Below, one piece after another: positions 1 to 15,349 of a stretch of 64,000 bases of DNA. The notes under the pieces are model-generated. The model ran no database searches and had not been told where the DNA came from. It saw nothing but the letters and a program-made list of their open reading frames with translations. The stretch is taken from positions 7,874,303 to 7,938,302 of the forward strand of contig SSBO01000009.1 of NCBI GenBank assembly GCA_005281725.1, given 5' to 3'. Numbering within the stretch: the stretch's first letter is position 1; every line of letters begins with the position of its first letter. Source of the stretch: Wuchereria bancrofti. Its lineage: Eukaryota > Nematoda > Chromadorea > Rhabditida > Onchocercidae. Position numbers and translations under genes: made by a program.

Positions 1-3000
1 ACCAAGTGTATGTAAATTGCTTCTTCCAACATCTTTACTGACACATGGCGACAGCTTTCGAAGCAAGCCAGACGTAGTTGCCACTGCACACAACAAACAA
101 CAGTTATTAGAGTCATTAAGAAGCGAATAAAAGTTAAAAAAGGGAACGAAAATACAACACTGGAACAAATAAAAATCAGTTCGTTTTAATCCTTACAAAA
201 AAGTTCTTAAATTATTGATGGAAAAATAGTTAAGTTCTACGATGGAACTTTATGACTTAAGTCACCATCAGAATCTCGTATTTGCAATTCAACACTGGAG
301 TTTTTTATTTAAGCAATTGAGTCTGTTGTCGTACTTTATACGGTACCTATATTCCTTACTTCTTTATCACAGTTAGATCACATGGGGATGATCGCTAGTT
401 AATTTGCTTGAAAAAATGTCCCATTGCACTTTTAACAAATTAATTTCCTTATTTGCACTCTATTAGGAGAATTCATATTTCAAAACTTCTCACCTATTTA
501 AGCCATATAAAATTGCATCACAAAAACCGACAACATTTCACTCAACAAACACTAATATCAAAACAGAACGTAGTAAAACCGTTTAACCTGTTTTTCTTTT
601 AGAAATTAAACAAACCTGCCGGAGACTGATGGGCCGTTGTTGGTGCACTACCACCAATTATTACTGTTGCACCATCGGAAACGGCATCGTTCATTAAGCG
701 TCGAGCTTCCTCTCGATGTCGTCTAAAAAAAAACAAATGATACTACCATTTTGTCCATTCTAATTCAGAATTTATCGCATGCTACAACGTTTATTATCTA
801 TAATGAAAGTAGAGACTCCAGCCTAATGGATTAAAGCAGGGAAACTGTCATGAAGTTGCGGAAATATCATATTTATGATTGAAATCCTAATCAGAAAATT
901 AGAAAAGGACAAAGTCAAAACTCAAAAAAAGAAAAAAAACAATCTTCCAGAAAGATCCCTCATTATTTCTAAGAACTAACTCTAAATCTGTGAACAGTAG
1001 TAATATATAACGAATGGAAAAAAATATAAATTCGACTTAAAAATAGCTTCCAATTTTGTTTACCTCTCACGTGCAGCTGAATCCGTAGAATCAGTAATTA
1101 CAGACGGAACAGAAGATATCTGTTGACGTTTTTTCATCAACTCTTCATGACGAGTTGTAACAACCGATGAAATCGGAACTGTGTTAATATTTACATTAAC
1201 ATCTGCATTTGTATTAATTTTTGACTGATGTGCCACCGGTATATACGTCGCGGGATTGCTAAACAAGTGCAAATTTCCACATGAAGAAAGTACATGCAAA
1301 TGAGAGAATAAAAGCGTTTTTCCACTTCAAGTGAAAATAACAATCAAATAGCCTCGACAAAAAATTTATACCTGTTGAAAAAATAACCTAAAATATAATA
1401 CTCTTTTCTAGAGTAAGCTACCTGACATCCAATGTGTTGCTCTTGACTATATTGAAACACTAATAATGTACAATGAGAATTAATTCATGTTAATATCTAT
1501 GCTTTTTTAAATTATTTTGTAAGGAACAACAGTAATATCATCAGCGATGTTACGATCCTCATAATAAATTCAAGCTATTTTTTAAGGACGATTCAAGTCG
1601 TAAACTTTTTTTCATCATTAACAAAAATGATTAAAAATGAGAAAAAAACATCTGCTTACTTCGCAGTGTCGGAATCAGAATCAGAATCAAACGGATCATT
1701 CAGTTTTCCTGATCTTTTTCCGGCTTCCATATTTCTTATATCTTCCACTTTCTGGAAGCCAGGTACAACGGCGCTGAATTTTGTGCGGTCCTCATCCTGA
1801 AATTTAAGCTGAACAAATTTCCGGATAAAATTTATTTGTAATTAAGGCAAAACGAAATAACCTCATTTCATGGAAGTAAAGCCGAAAATAGAGAAAAAGA
1901 GGAATACAACAACAATAGCACAGTATAACTGTAAGAAACATAAACTCGCATATTTCGTACAATTGCACATGTAAAAATGCTTTTTTCCAGGGGATGACGT
2001 GTAGAAACAGTTGAAAAATCCTTCTTCTTGGTCAGAAAAGTAAAAAAAGGAAGTGTCAAAATGTGAAAATCATTGTTTCGCTTTTAAAAATTAACCGCTT
2101 ATAAAGACAAGAAAATATTAAGCTTCCAATGAGTAAGCTTATAAATAGTTGGTAACTCACAATGACATTGGTTAGATCGATGGCTTCGTCGCGTTCACGT
2201 TGTCTACGTAAAATTTCAAGCTCTCTCATAACCTGAACAGTTTTTAATATGTGTTCCGCGAAAAAAAATTTTGGACAAGGAAACAATTTAAAACTTTTTA
2301 AGTCAAAGGAAAAGCTCACAAGACTAGAACATTATAAAAAACTTAAGATTAAAAATATTTCTGAACACTGCTTTAATGTCCTTTCTATCAAAACTTTAAA
2401 TTCTACTTATAAGACTAATATTTCGTCACTTCTAAGACTTCGTCCATAGGAAATACTTACACTTGTTTCCGATTCTGACAGATTGAAAAGTGAGGATATT
2501 CGATAGTCCGATTCATTCACACTCGATTCACGCTTAATAGCTGGAACATCCACAAGAAGCATGCGTAATTCAGACAAGAAACATCGAATATCATGTCGAT
2601 CTGGTAATGTTACAGTTATACCAGGGTCCAGTTTCCTAGACAAAGAAATAAAACATGAAAGAACATAGCAAAAGTGAAGTAGCAAGAACTGTGAAGATTA
2701 AAGAAATATTCCCCAACGATAAGGAGTATATATGTACTTTACAAGATCAAGAGCAATTTATGCGGTTCAAATAAATGACTTTAGCAGATAAACAAATGAT
2801 TACTTTTCAACGCCAATCAAAGCAGCAGCATCCAGTGCTTTGCGACAATTCTCAAGGTGGTTGCTGTGTGAATCTGTAAAATTCAGTTTGCTAAACGGTC
2901 CAAGCAAATCTGGGCGATAACGATGAATAATTGCACAGAATGCAAGACCTGAACGAAAGCTTTTCCTGCAAAAAAAGTAGATACAATTTTAATTTCACAA

Positions 3001-6000
3001 TTAAGACTAAACATTGAAAAGGGACGACAATAAATCCAACCTCATCTACTGTATTAAGTCCTACTGCAAAAATAAAAACATACGCAAAATCGGTTATTTT
3101 GATTGAAGGATAATCACTGGTCACCCTCTGACACCATGTAAGAAGATCTTCGCCCTCCACGACAGCAGGTAATACTTTAGGTTCTTTTTCCAGATTTAAA
3201 TTCGGTTCTTTCTTCGTTTGAAAGGCCACGTCGGCAACTTCAGTTTCCATTCGTTCACTAGAAATGAATTAGTGTGAAAAATGAAAAGCAACTTAAGTTA
3301 GCTGGAACATAACGAAAGTTTAAATATGCTAAATACTTATTCCCGTTGGCGAAAAAATATTTCGTTAATTTTGTATAAGTAATTTCATGAAACACAAAAA
3401 AATTTACTGTTACCATGCAGCAATATAAATGTTATCGACTAAACACATTATCACTTGATATGCAATGTGTAACATCTGGACATGAACTAAAATAACTGTC
3501 GAAATCGGAGGACAGATATCGTTGAGCAGAATCTAAACTTCAACAAAATTACAAACCTGAATTTTGATACATGTTGGGATATGTGATCATTTACTACCGA
3601 TTGGGATGCATTCTGTTCCCCAGCTTCAGATTCATTAACATCCGCGTGTACTGAAATGTTCAAATATTTCACAATACGGAAACCAAGAAATTTCAAGCAT
3701 CCCCAAAATATCGAAATCTTTATGATAGAAGCAGAAAATCTGCACTATGTTTTCTTAATTTTTAGCATCGTTTCGACGCGTCAGCAACAGCCGGGAAATG
3801 TAGTTGTGGAAGACTATCGAAAGCAAAATGCTCCATAATCGCACAATAAACTGATTCGAATATAATGATTCGAATTTATTAATATATCACATCATATCCA
3901 CAATAAAATGTTCTAAAAGTTCATCAGCATTCCCACATATGGCAAATTGCGTGTGCAGCTCACCACCTCCTCGAGATTTAAATGAAAATTACCGACTCAT
4001 TGATCATTTGAAATGAGACAAAATAGCGAATACATGAAATGTTATTATGCAAAAATTTTTTTACCAACTAAAAAGAATTCACTGTGCATTTCCTGAGGGA
4101 CACAGAGTTAACAATATGTTTCAGAAAGTAGTCTTCAACAGTTTTAAATGTATTGCTCCAGAAAGTCTGTTTACTTTAAATCATGCAAAATGGATATACC
4201 CGATTTTTTTCTTTCAGCAACATTTGTAATCCTAGAATCTCGAATTGTAGAACGGCTTTGATTGTGATCAAGGAACTTTCCAAGCATATCAGCAACACCA
4301 TTACTTTTATAAGCATCTTCAGTTTGAGAAAACAGATCTACCTTCTTTTCTTCTTTGCTCATTTTTTGCCTCTCGATGTCATTTAAATTCATTGAATAAC
4401 TAGTAACAACTGTACCGTCTGAAAATATTGTTATATTGTATTCCCCACAAACGTAAGTAAACGCTCAAAAACCATAAATTTTAGTAAATTTTCTACCCCT
4501 CTCATTTATACTTAATTGCAAAAGACAATAATAAAGATCCAAACGATTCTGAGATCATCGTTTCTCAATCAAAGTCTCAGTTCACTGAACAGATATTTTT
4601 TTACCATAAAAATTTGTGTTTTCAATTTAACTTAATCATAATCGGACATGAAATGCATTTGAGGGCACAAGTGACATTAAATACCATTTCTAATCCAATG
4701 TATGCCTCACCTTTTATATTGCTGGCTCGCTGTTCCGTTTCTGCAGTATCACTTGCTATGCTAGCTCTGTGCCCACCGTTAACACTTGATACTTCTCTTT
4801 TCGTATCGAAATCGCTATAAACAATAATTTGGAATGAAAAAGAAACAAAATGCTCATACGTCAAAGTTCTAATGAACTTTTCCAAGACTACAGCAGTATG
4901 AAACTTTAGGACACTGAATGAAACATCCCTCGACTATAATGGCCTCTGATAATCAAACATCAGTACTAGGTTTCAGATGTTAGTTTTAGTATGCATCGAT
5001 ACTTATCGCTTATATAATAGTATATAGGGATATTGTATAGCATATTACTAATATCATAAGGAACAGTTAGCTTACTTCGTTTCTTCATCACCAATAAGCA
5101 CTGATGATATCAAAATTTGCATTGAACAGTGAGATAATTCTGGCCAAAGTGGTCGTAATTTTAATTTCAGTTCGATTACTGTTTCTGGATCCTGAAAAAA
5201 GTCTCTAAAAGTACTACGGAAGGACCTCACATATCAAAATTTAATCTCTTTACAAAAGAGAAATGGTCCGTCCCGAAAGATAGTTTGAATGCTTATATAA
5301 AAGGTATATAAAGCGATATTCCAAAGTATACAAAAGGTAGTAGTCAAATGAGCTCAAGAACAAATTGTAAGCAATAAACACCTAATCTCAAATCCTATAC
5401 GTAGCAAGGAACAAATCACTCATGAATATCGCACCAAAGTATCCATCCTACGAAGGTGCGTGACGACAAACCTGGACGAAAAGAGGCATATTTAAATTTA
5501 CAGCAGCGATAGCTTTTCGTTTGCCTTTCCGTGTGCATTCCTCCACCAACAAAGTCCATTCTTTATCGCTGTAATGATGGGATGAATCGTCGCAATACAG
5601 AGTTGTGTCGAAGAACAATGGATCCGGTGTCTGTGACGGCCATACAATTAAGCCACGACAAGGATCTATCATGCTACTCTCCCATCGTCGTACTCGTCCT
5701 TCCACTTTTCGTCTCCTGCAAGTACTGATAACTTTTGTTTCTTTAAGCACTGAATCCAAGTAAAATCAAAGAATCTAATATCAGAACATCTGCATAGAAT
5801 ACTGCAATAGTGCAACAGTGTACAGTTATCTGATGTCGCAGCATCCGATAACTACGTGCTTTACTTATTCACTTCACATTACAGCATTACTCAAAATTTC
5901 AGTGTATTAATCGAGATACATGATGAAATATGCCTCTTACTACCAATGGATCCATAGCAATCAAAAGAGAATAAATTCGGTTCCAGATCTTCTGTATTAT

Positions 6001-6184
6001 TTTTGAAGTGTGAAATGCAACTGAAATCTGAGTGTACCATTGACCTGTGCATGCAAGTTACGACCACAGTTTGCGGATGCCATTTTGTTGAGCAAATAAT
6101 TAATAATTCCTGCGGCGTAATTGTAAAACGATATTTGACAGATTTTTTGTTCGACTTTTGTATTCGCCGCCAGACACTTGTCAT
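1..6184 (-). CDS. ehbp-1: EH domain-binding protein 1 (EHBP-1) orthologue, 3' end beyond window
   Basis: Endocytic-recycling adaptor; in animals EHBP1 links Rab8/Rab10-family GTPases and EHD proteins to actin. Fourteen exons keep frame at every junction: 6184-6045, 5715-5472, 5191-5076, 4814-4711, 4418-4200, 3650-3557, 3257-3084, 2965-2804, 2635-2461, 2232-2161, 1796-1660, 1258-1064, 722-616, 83-1 (674 codons so far). The start is the ATG at 6184 (MTSVWRRIQK), which matches the EHBP1 N-terminus; the GTG two codons upstream is not needed. Exons 1-3 give the NT-C2 domain (about residues 1-165; landmarks GLIVWP, DKEWTLLVEE, RKAIAAVNLNM). Exons 7-9 give a single CH domain (about 340-450; LLTWCQRVT, RSGLAFCAIIHRYRPDLL). 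A DPF followed by alternating Asp/Ser lies at about 534-543. I saw no NPF tripeptide in the translated part. The C-terminal bMERB Rab-binding domain should lie left of the window. Identification is firm; individual exon edges are inferred from splice consensus and phase. Confidence 0.95.
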
Positions 6185-9059
6185 CCCCACGTTGACGTAA
6201 CTTCTTCACTCAACTCACCAAGGAACTACCTAAAATGAAAACAACCGAAGTTGAAGAAACCCAAATTAAAAGCTCTAAAGAACGCGGATATTTCCAACAT
6301 TTTACTTATCAAAGTGTTTCAGGCAAATGAAAATGATTGGAAAATCAGTTTCACTTATAAGAATATCCAAAAGAGAAAAGATGATTTTAATTTTATTTTG
6401 GAAAAAAAAAACAGTGAGTAACAACATTATAATATCTACTTAACCAAGTATGTTAGGTGAAAACAAGTCAACACTTCGGATTGTAACAAACTCGACATAC
6501 ACCAATGTTACAGCGGCAGAAATTCATTTATAAAGGCAACCTATTAATTTATATAAAGCTATAAATTTATTAATTTATGTATGCTGATAAAGTGACTTAT
6601 GGACTGCAATTTAATGACTCACATGGGAAGAAAATTCCTATAGCTTCATCGTCAAATTTTTGTGCTCCAGTAAATATGAAATTCAAAAATTCTTTCAATT
6701 TTTGAACTTAATTTGAAAAATTGATGTCAAAAATCTGCAAGTAATTCTTCAAAGTCAGTAGCTTAAAGTATTTGAATTTTTTCAAGAACATTTCTTGTTA
6801 AAATTTGATGATGATGATCAAGAACACATGATGATTTCTTAAAATTTGGTGAAAAAAGTTCTATAAGATATAATAAGAAAATACTTCAATGCTTCATTTT
6901 TATATCTGAGCTTAAAGATCATAATACTCTCCCTCAGTTCCCCGTAGTTTAGAAAAGAGATCGGTAGCTTAGTAATCTTTGCCTTGCTGATTAACATAAA
7001 TCACTTCAAAGACTACTACGAAATGTTACCATTTGAATCAAACTGCTTTCTTTCGCTACTCTTCTCGCCAAAATGAGACTTCAAAGCTGGATTCTCGAAA
7101 ACGCAAAATCACTTCTTCCCTTTTCTGTTTGCTCTCAAATTCATTTCTGACACAGAAATTCAAAATGTACTTGCATGTTCACACTACTGACAGCATCAGA
7201 ACAAATTATAAAATCACCGGACTTCCAGAATTTCAAATCATTGACGGAACTATGACTCGATCATTTCCTTCTAACGAAACCTATATCTCCTTCTTTCCTT
7301 CATTTCCTAAATCAGAAAACCGGAAGCTCTCCTCCTCCCCTTCTTCTCCCTAAACAACCACAACCCGAAAAAGTAAAAAGCAAATGCGAAAACAGTTTAC
7401 CGTAAACCTTTTGCGTTGTACTATCACTAATGAAAAGTGGAGGCGATGTGAAAATTTCTTATCCCACTAACCATTAAATTAAGGATAACATTGGCTCCTT
7501 CCTGACAATCGGAAAATATCAAAAAATGAAGATGATAAGGCTACAAAGATGAAATTCTAAAGTTTTTACAAATATTTTATGTTACGTCTTACGACATTTT
7601 TCGTAATATGTTATGTCACAATGGACATAATTAATTTTCCAAATATAATTAAGGTGATTTTTTGGTGTGCATTAGCTTATTAAAATTAATTAAGATCAGA
7701 AACAACTCGTTTTCCAAATAGGACATTCATAAAACTTTATAGAATTGTTGAATAAAATTTTCCGAAAGTGACAAAGATAATTTTAGACTGAATTTTTTTT
7801 CTTATTTACCTATTTTTAACCAAGTTTTATTTGTTTATTTTATCTTCATTTCCAATTTATTTGATATTGCTTCACTGTATATGGTTTAATGTGATAAGGT
7901 AATCCAAAAATTTGTTTCTTATTTTATTTACCACTGGTCAATTTTGAATTGAATTTCAATCAGGTCAATCAGTTTCGCAAATGATATTAGTATATCGTTA
8001 CCTAATTTCATGCCAACTTATTATAATAAGCATTAGTTAATGTTTTCTAAAAGGTGGATTTTTTCTTTATCTACACATTAGCTCATTAGAATTAAAAAGC
8101 AAAATTAAAAAATCAAAGGGAATCGTCGGAAGGGAATGAAAAAAAAACAAATTATATTATTAAAGATTTCGATTATTGTTTGAATTTATTTATGAAGTGA
8201 ATTTCATCAATTATTATATTTCTGATGAACATCATTTTATTATTTAAATTAATTTTATTAATAAACATGATAATGCGCTTTTTGTTATTTTATTTTCAAC
8301 CTTTATATCTCCCTTTATATTTATTATTATTCATTTAAATTCTTTTATCTGTCTGATAAAATGTTTGATAACCCTTTTGGTTGTCATATTTATTCACCAC
8401 TTTTCTGATATTTTTCTTCATTACCTACCATTCGTTTTTTCCCCCTTTTTCTTCTTGTTTCTTCTTTTTCGTCCAATTAAACACCTGTCTAACTATATTT
8501 CAAGAAGTACAACCGACATTTGATAGTTCGATCGTGCAATGTGTAATCCAATCGCATAGCTATAATATCTTTGATACAATTACTAATACAATTTACAAGA
8601 AAGGTATGCCGCAGGTGTGATTCGAATTTCCAATTTCCATAATGAACAACTGATCAACCAATAGTCACGCGATAAGCCGAACTACATAAAGTAAAATGAT
8701 CCTCAAATATTGTATGTCTCAGTTGTGATAAAAAAAACGCCATACGATTTAGGACATTGAAGTGAAGTAGGAAAGCAATGGCGCAATAATTATTATTATC
8801 TTTGCCTCCTTCTTTAGTCTTACTTTATTCCAATACTGAAAGTTATAACTGTAAAGAAGACATTAATGCAAACCGCTTGTTTTCTTTTCAATAACCTTTA
8901 CCTGTATTCCTCGGAATTCTCTTATCATTTAGATATCAGGAAGCCTGAACTCATTTAATTTACTATTTCATAGATAAATATGACAGAAGGATGAATACTA
9001 TGGGAAATGAAAAACCATCATTACAAATTTGAAAGTGAAAGGAACAGTCATACTGAAAA

Positions 9060-9091
9060 AGTGATCTAATCAGAGATTTGATCAGATCACT
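9060..9091. repeat. short perfect-stem hairpin
   Basis: AGTGATCT pairs with AGATCACT (8 bp); after one mismatch, ATCA pairs with TGAT, leaving a 6-nt loop. It stands alone in intergenic DNA. It is too short for a miRNA precursor and no function is assigned. Confidence 0.5.
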
Positions 9092-12000
9092 CTTACCAAT
9101 ATACAAAGAGAAATGGAACAGAAATTAAGGAACGAGTTAATAAAAGCAATAGAAATACAATAATATATTTTGTTAACGATCTCTACCACCTCTTTTACAT
9201 CACACTATAGTTTCAACATTAGAATATTAAACCACGCGAAAAACAAAAAAGTCAATAAAAGAAAATCTCGAGAATATCTCGAGAATATTCAAATTTCACT
9301 GAGATAATAAGCTATAAAATATAAAAAAAATGACTATAAAAGAAATTGAACATTCATTCCAAACAGATTCCAACAGTTATTTCACCAAACAATTTTTATA
9401 TATCGTTGTTTTCTCCTCTATTACAATTAAATAGCATTTAATAAGAAAACATAATTTTAATGAAGCAAATAGATTGGAATAAGCAAATTACAATCTGCTT
9501 ATTATTTCCAATTCATTCTTAATGATTATTATTAACATTTATGAACTGTGAATAAAAACAGCAGAAAAAAAATTGGTTTGCAAAATAGACCATAATCTTA
9601 TCTTAATTTTCTTTTTTTTTTCATTGGTTAGCGTATCAATGATATGAATAAGATTGGAAAAATATCATCATATACTTATATATTTCACTAGGTCAAAAGG
9701 TTAGGCGGTAATCATCAAAGTTTGGCTTATTTATTTAGAACTATCTTATAGTACTCAGCAGTAGTGTTGCAACAAGTGGAAATACTCTGTGTGACCCTTT
9801 TTTATCGGTAAAATATTTGCTGACACAGTTAAGTGACTTTTGGGGTACCAAAAATGCGAATCAAATAGTCATCACATCAAAAGTCGGCACGATTAATACG
9901 GAAAGTAAGTGTTGCGGCACGCAATGATAATACTAACGAAACTGAACAGAGCCACTTAAACGAATTCCTGAAGTGTTGACCTTCCGTGCGTGAAAGGTCA
10001 TAATGCACGAGTGAATAAACAACAGTAGGCAAAGAGAAAATACTTCCTACCGTATTACAAAAATAATCATTTCAATTACTCTTATCCACTTAGCATATTC
10101 CTAAAGTTAGTTTGCATATCAATCGCTTGCACATTTTTATTAAACTCCTAAAAAAAATTTTTCATAATTTAAAATAAGCTATACATGCAATGAAAATGAT
10201 CACTTCTTTTAAAATGCTAAGTTAATCTGATAACAAGAATAATGAGCATTTTAATAATAAAATATGAATCGAATAATATATTAAATCGATAAATGACTGA
10301 AAATAAAGCCAATAAAGTGAGTATTAAAGCTTAAACTTAAAAGTAACACATTTCGGAATAAAAAAAAGAGTTAAAAAAGATCGCTGTCTTTTGAATTTCA
10401 TTACCATTACTTTGACAGTAATCTAAGCTTGTGTGAACAGACTATAAGACTACAATATAGAAGGTAGACTGTATCGAGTTATCCATATTATTGTTCCCCT
10501 TAAAAAGGTCTGTAGAAAGCAGTGTGACATGTGCTGCTGTATCGAATTACAAATCGTTCTAGCAAACTGCATGCAGTCACCTGCATCTCAATCTTGTCAA
10601 CCCAGCTAATCGCCCAAATACTATGCAAATAATCATTCATCCATATATTAAAATACATTCATTCAACTAACTCAACAATTTTTCAATTTATCATAGTAAT
10701 AAAGTCTTTTTGATCATAAGATATTTACCTAAAACAATAAATAAATAAGCTTTATTTAGATGAAACAAAAAGCATTCTACTGAAATGACTTTTTATGTGA
10801 ACCTTTAGAGTTGAGCGTAGATGTCACTCTTATATTATATGACAATCTCATCAATCATTTCCATAAACCTTTTCACATTTGTACTAAAAAAAAATTTTAT
10901 TTTATTTTGGAATTTCTCACCCATAATTTCTTGTTCTATGCAAGTTAATTATGCATGCATAAATTGCACATATTAGATGATTTTAGCCAATGCATAATGA
11001 AATATAACAAAATAACTTTGATAATTTAAGCAATGGTATAGTTTGACAGATAGTATCGATAAACATTTTTTCTATTTGTTCAACTTACACGTAGTCGTAC
11101 GTGGTCGTATGAGACAATTCATACTTTTCACTTTAATAAATTATAGTAAATATTTAGAAATTGTTGAAATGATAATATCAGTAAGAAATGTTATATTGTT
11201 GTATGAGTAATACTGCTTCATATGCATGTGAAAGTGAATAAATTAAACAAGTATAGGTTAATAAATAAATAAAATATGTATATGAGAATATAAAATGTGT
11301 GTAATAAAAAGAAATTATATGGCACAATTATTATTGCGTTCAATTATTTCTTGTTTTGTTATCAGTTAACAACTATACACAATTGTAGCAATAAAGATGT
11401 TTTATCTATTTTGGTATATCATAAATTATGCGATAATATTGATAATAATAACGCAACATCTCTAAACAATCGGATATTTATTTCGAAGTATTTTATCAAA
11501 ATAGTTTTATTAACTTATTTAATTTGAGTAATTCTTGAATTTGCCAAAATGCAATCTTTTGCTTTTTACCAAAATGTTTTTGGTTTGCTCATAATTCAAA
11601 TTGTATATATATATATTTTTTTCATAATAGCAATTATGGAAACTGTATAAAATTCTACAGTAAATAATTCAATAAAGATGAAACATGGAAAATTAATCCA
11701 ATTAGAAGTCTAGAATTATTGCCCAAAACTGGAAAATAACATCAAAAATTCAACAACCGAAAATTACGAGTTAATATTTGCAAGCTATTTAATATGCATT
11801 AATTTTTATTGCGACAAAGTTAATATCTGAAAAAAATTAATGCTAAATATTATACTTTCATCCTAAACGCTACTAATGAATACTTGTAAATTTTTTCCGA
11901 ATCAAAAAAGAAAAAAAAAAAACACAGGCAACTAATTTAATTTAGAGTGATTTGGTTCATCCATCCATAAGTAATTAGCCAATTAATTGGTTTATTGATT

Positions 12001-12117
12001 TTATTAATGATTTTATAAATCTCATTTTTATAATGATTAGTTTTCATTTAATACCAATGAAATAAGATGATAGACTATATAAACAACCAATGAACCATTC
12101 ATTAAAGTAGTTGTAAA

Positions 12118-12246
12118 ATGTACATCGTAAAATTTAATCAGCTCAAACCTAAGTACCACTATGGAAATGAAGTGCTAATAGCGCCTGGTGGTGTGTGGAA
12201 AATTTGCAGATTAACTGCTCTGGAAGATGAGCTATACATTGTGTAA
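12118..12246 (+). CDS. small ORF, 42 codons, doubtful
   Basis: An ATG-initiated frame begins MYIVKFNQLK and ends at TAA. The stretch is visibly richer in G+C than its flanks and contains balanced residues (APGGVWK, ALEDELY), which is unusual for random frames in this AT-rich DNA. I see no splice sites joining it to other exons, no signal peptide and no recognised family. It could be a real micropeptide, an isolated exon, or a decayed fragment of a gene or element. Chance remains the most likely explanation for an ORF of this size. Confidence 0.12.
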   Translation: MYIVKFNQLKPKYHYGNEVLIAPGGVWKICRLTALEDELYIV

Positions 12247-15200
12247 TAAATAACTATTCTAATAGATCAATTAATTACACGAATAATCAATCCTTCACTC
12301 AATGGGTCAATGTCATAAATCAACTAAAGGACATGTCACAACTCAATCCATTTTAAATTATTTTATAGCACTTTATTGAAGTTTGCACTTTTTTTCTATT
12401 CCTTACAATAAAATATTTCAATTCTGTTGTCACATTTATACTAAATCAAATACTTAACAGTAATTAATACCAATTTGATGTTAACACTTTAATTTCACTC
12501 ATTATAAATTTATTCATTTCAATATTAAAATTTCTTGTTGGCTTTTCGATTTCATTTGCATTATTTCAGTTTAACTTTTGACGTTTAGCATTGAAATGCT
12601 TTTCACACATTTTAATTTATATAATTTTGTTTATTATCTGACAAATTAAAAATCATTACAATATTTGTTTGCCTCACAGTTTCCCCTCTTTATACTAAAA
12701 TGAAAGAAATCATTCAAAAAGACAATCGCTATTCATTTCAAAGATAGCGAAATGAGTCAGTGAATTGTTCATAGTCATTTAACACTTCAAGTTTTTGTTG
12801 TATCAAATGAATGACTTCTTTTTTCTTCTCCTTTTTCCTTTTTTTTTAGCGACACAAAAAGCGCTTCAAATCAAACCCGCAACCATATTGATTTGCAGAT
12901 AAATAAACATAGCAAAAATATGATGAGTGAATAACAAAACATACTTAAACAAAATGAAAAAGGTGACAAATGAGGACATGCCCTCATATGACAAGACATT
13001 TGACACCTATTGCAATAGCTACTAGATAGCTCCTTAGATTATTCACCGCCTTGTGATTATCCTTTTCAAGGATGTGCTTGTAAAATCATTTCTCTTTGCA
13101 TCCTCACCCTGAATACATATTTTCGTTTCAAATTACTATTAGTCGGTGTCTTTTGACAATAAAATATTTTCATTGTTTGAAACATTATTTATCTTCCTAT
13201 TCAGTTAATTAAATCATTAATTGGAAACAATTTAATGTTATTAAATTACTTTTTTTTAAATGAATAGTAATTATAATTCTACCGTAATCATTTAACATAT
13301 TCTAGTAACAATAATGTTATGTTTGCTATCAGTAAGTCAAAAGATGGAAATACATTTTTAATGCTTTCACTCTTTTTATCTCTTCCTATTCTTCATTAAT
13401 ACTACAAACATCAATTCAATTTTTTACCAAAGATTAAATTTTTAATTTAATATTTTATTAAAACCTTAAAATTAAAATTTTTGTTATATCAGGTAATGTG
13501 GTACTTCATTGGTTTGAAAACAATGTTTGAAAATCATTCAAATATTGTTAGTAATTTTAAGCGAGTCAAATAGCTCTGCTAATTTTATAATTCGATGAGT
13601 GACAAGTTTCTATTTCAGCATTTCATTATCTTATCATTATTAATAAAATTTGAAGGAATTCATAAAAAGTCCATGAAATTTTTAATTACTACTGAACTTT
13701 TCGTCCTTTCCTTGCTGATTTCCAACTTTGGATGAGTCTTACCTGTGGAATATATGCAAGTTCCAATTTCATCTTGTTCTATGGTTAATTATAATCTTGC
13801 TATCTTCTATCTTTACGATTATATATTGTTAATTTATTTTCTCTTTGCTTAATATAAGTTACTATTAAATTGAAATGTGTTAAAATATGAAGTTACATTT
13901 GCTTATTATTCTATTATACTGTTTTTTATCAAATAATATTTGCTGATGCATTGTCAAATGTGTGAATTTTATTTAAAAATAGACTAATTATATGGAAAAA
14001 GATAAATGATGCTTTAGCTTAGGCCGGAAAGTCAACAATTTTGTGCAATAATTCTTGTGTACTTTCATTTCATATCTCTTCGTCCCTCGGACAAAAAATT
14101 AGTTATTTCTGAAATAGTCTGAAAATTTGTAAAATAGCAAAAGAACTGTATACATTTCCAAAAGCTATTATATGACAACAAAAGGAACAACAAAGTTCAT
14201 TAAAGTTCAAGTAGATTATTGAAGGAAATATGGTAATAGTAGTTATTCGAAGAATCAAATTTTCAGACGAACTTTGTTGTTACCCATCAACAGATTTCCC
14301 AACTATGAATTAATGTAAACTGAATCCAACCAATTACCCAAATCTTATCCATACGAACAATGAATGGTCAACACAATATAACAGGAAGAAGTAGTAGCCA
14401 ACATTATGAAAGGTCATCATTAGACAAAATACATTTCTGAACAATTAGTTCTTTACACCTCTAACTCTACAGTAGTCTTCAATTTGATAAATGCAGGAAA
14501 TTGTATGTTATGAGATCTGAACCTGATTGATGACCTAATTAAGTTTCATGTGGATAAGATAATTAGCTGAGAAAATGACGAACTACTGGATTGCTTAATT
14601 AGTACATCAATCCTAATATCAAATTACGAATAAAAATAAAATTTGATTCCTGAAAAATCTAATAAAATATGAAAAATTTAATTATCAAATAAGCATTATT
14701 ATTAAAATGCATAAAATTTGACGCACCATAATTGTCACTTCTTCCCTTTTGTTTTTTTTTATTTTTTTTTTCTTTTCAGTCTATTCAAAGAATCACAGAG
14801 AAAAGGATGAAAAAATCTCGACTTTGTTAATTAAAAATGACCTGAAAATGGATTTGCTCTTCATATGGTATTAGTTATGCAAATGAGGATAAGAACAGAT
14901 AATCTGTTGAAGAAATTAAGATATTTGCTATGATTAGGATACTCTTCATCTCTTTTGACCTCTTTTCTATTATCTTTAAGGATGTGAGGAGTGGTGAGAA
15001 AGAATCATGAAGTGATCCCACCTGCTCATTTCCACTTTTAATATTTGTTCAGTTTCACTTTCACTATTTATTCCGTTACACTTTTCCAACAAGTACCATC
15101 TATCAGTAAGTATCTGAGGTATTGGTTAAAGTATACAAAAATATTCATTTCTTACTTTTAATAAATGTCCACACAGCCTACTACGTCATCTTCTAAATAA

Positions 15201-15349
15201 TTGCTAAGGAAGCGTATGCTAATAAGTTCATTCTCCGGAAGTCTGAAATTCTGAAAACCCCGAAATAAACATGCAATATGAAATAAATCTGTATCTCAGT
15301 TCTTTTTTTTTTTTTTTTTTTGTTGTTCTGGAAAATAAATTCAGCATGG

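Noticed and set aside
4550..4575. TGAGATCATCG resembling the miR-80/bantam seed
   Set aside because: It lies antisense in an ehbp-1 intron, matches only the 5' 11 bases, and the local fold is a 6-bp stem rather than a miRNA precursor.
7033..7353. 106-codon ORF
   Set aside because: It starts at TTG, is low in complexity (Ser/Pro run at the end) and has no splice context.
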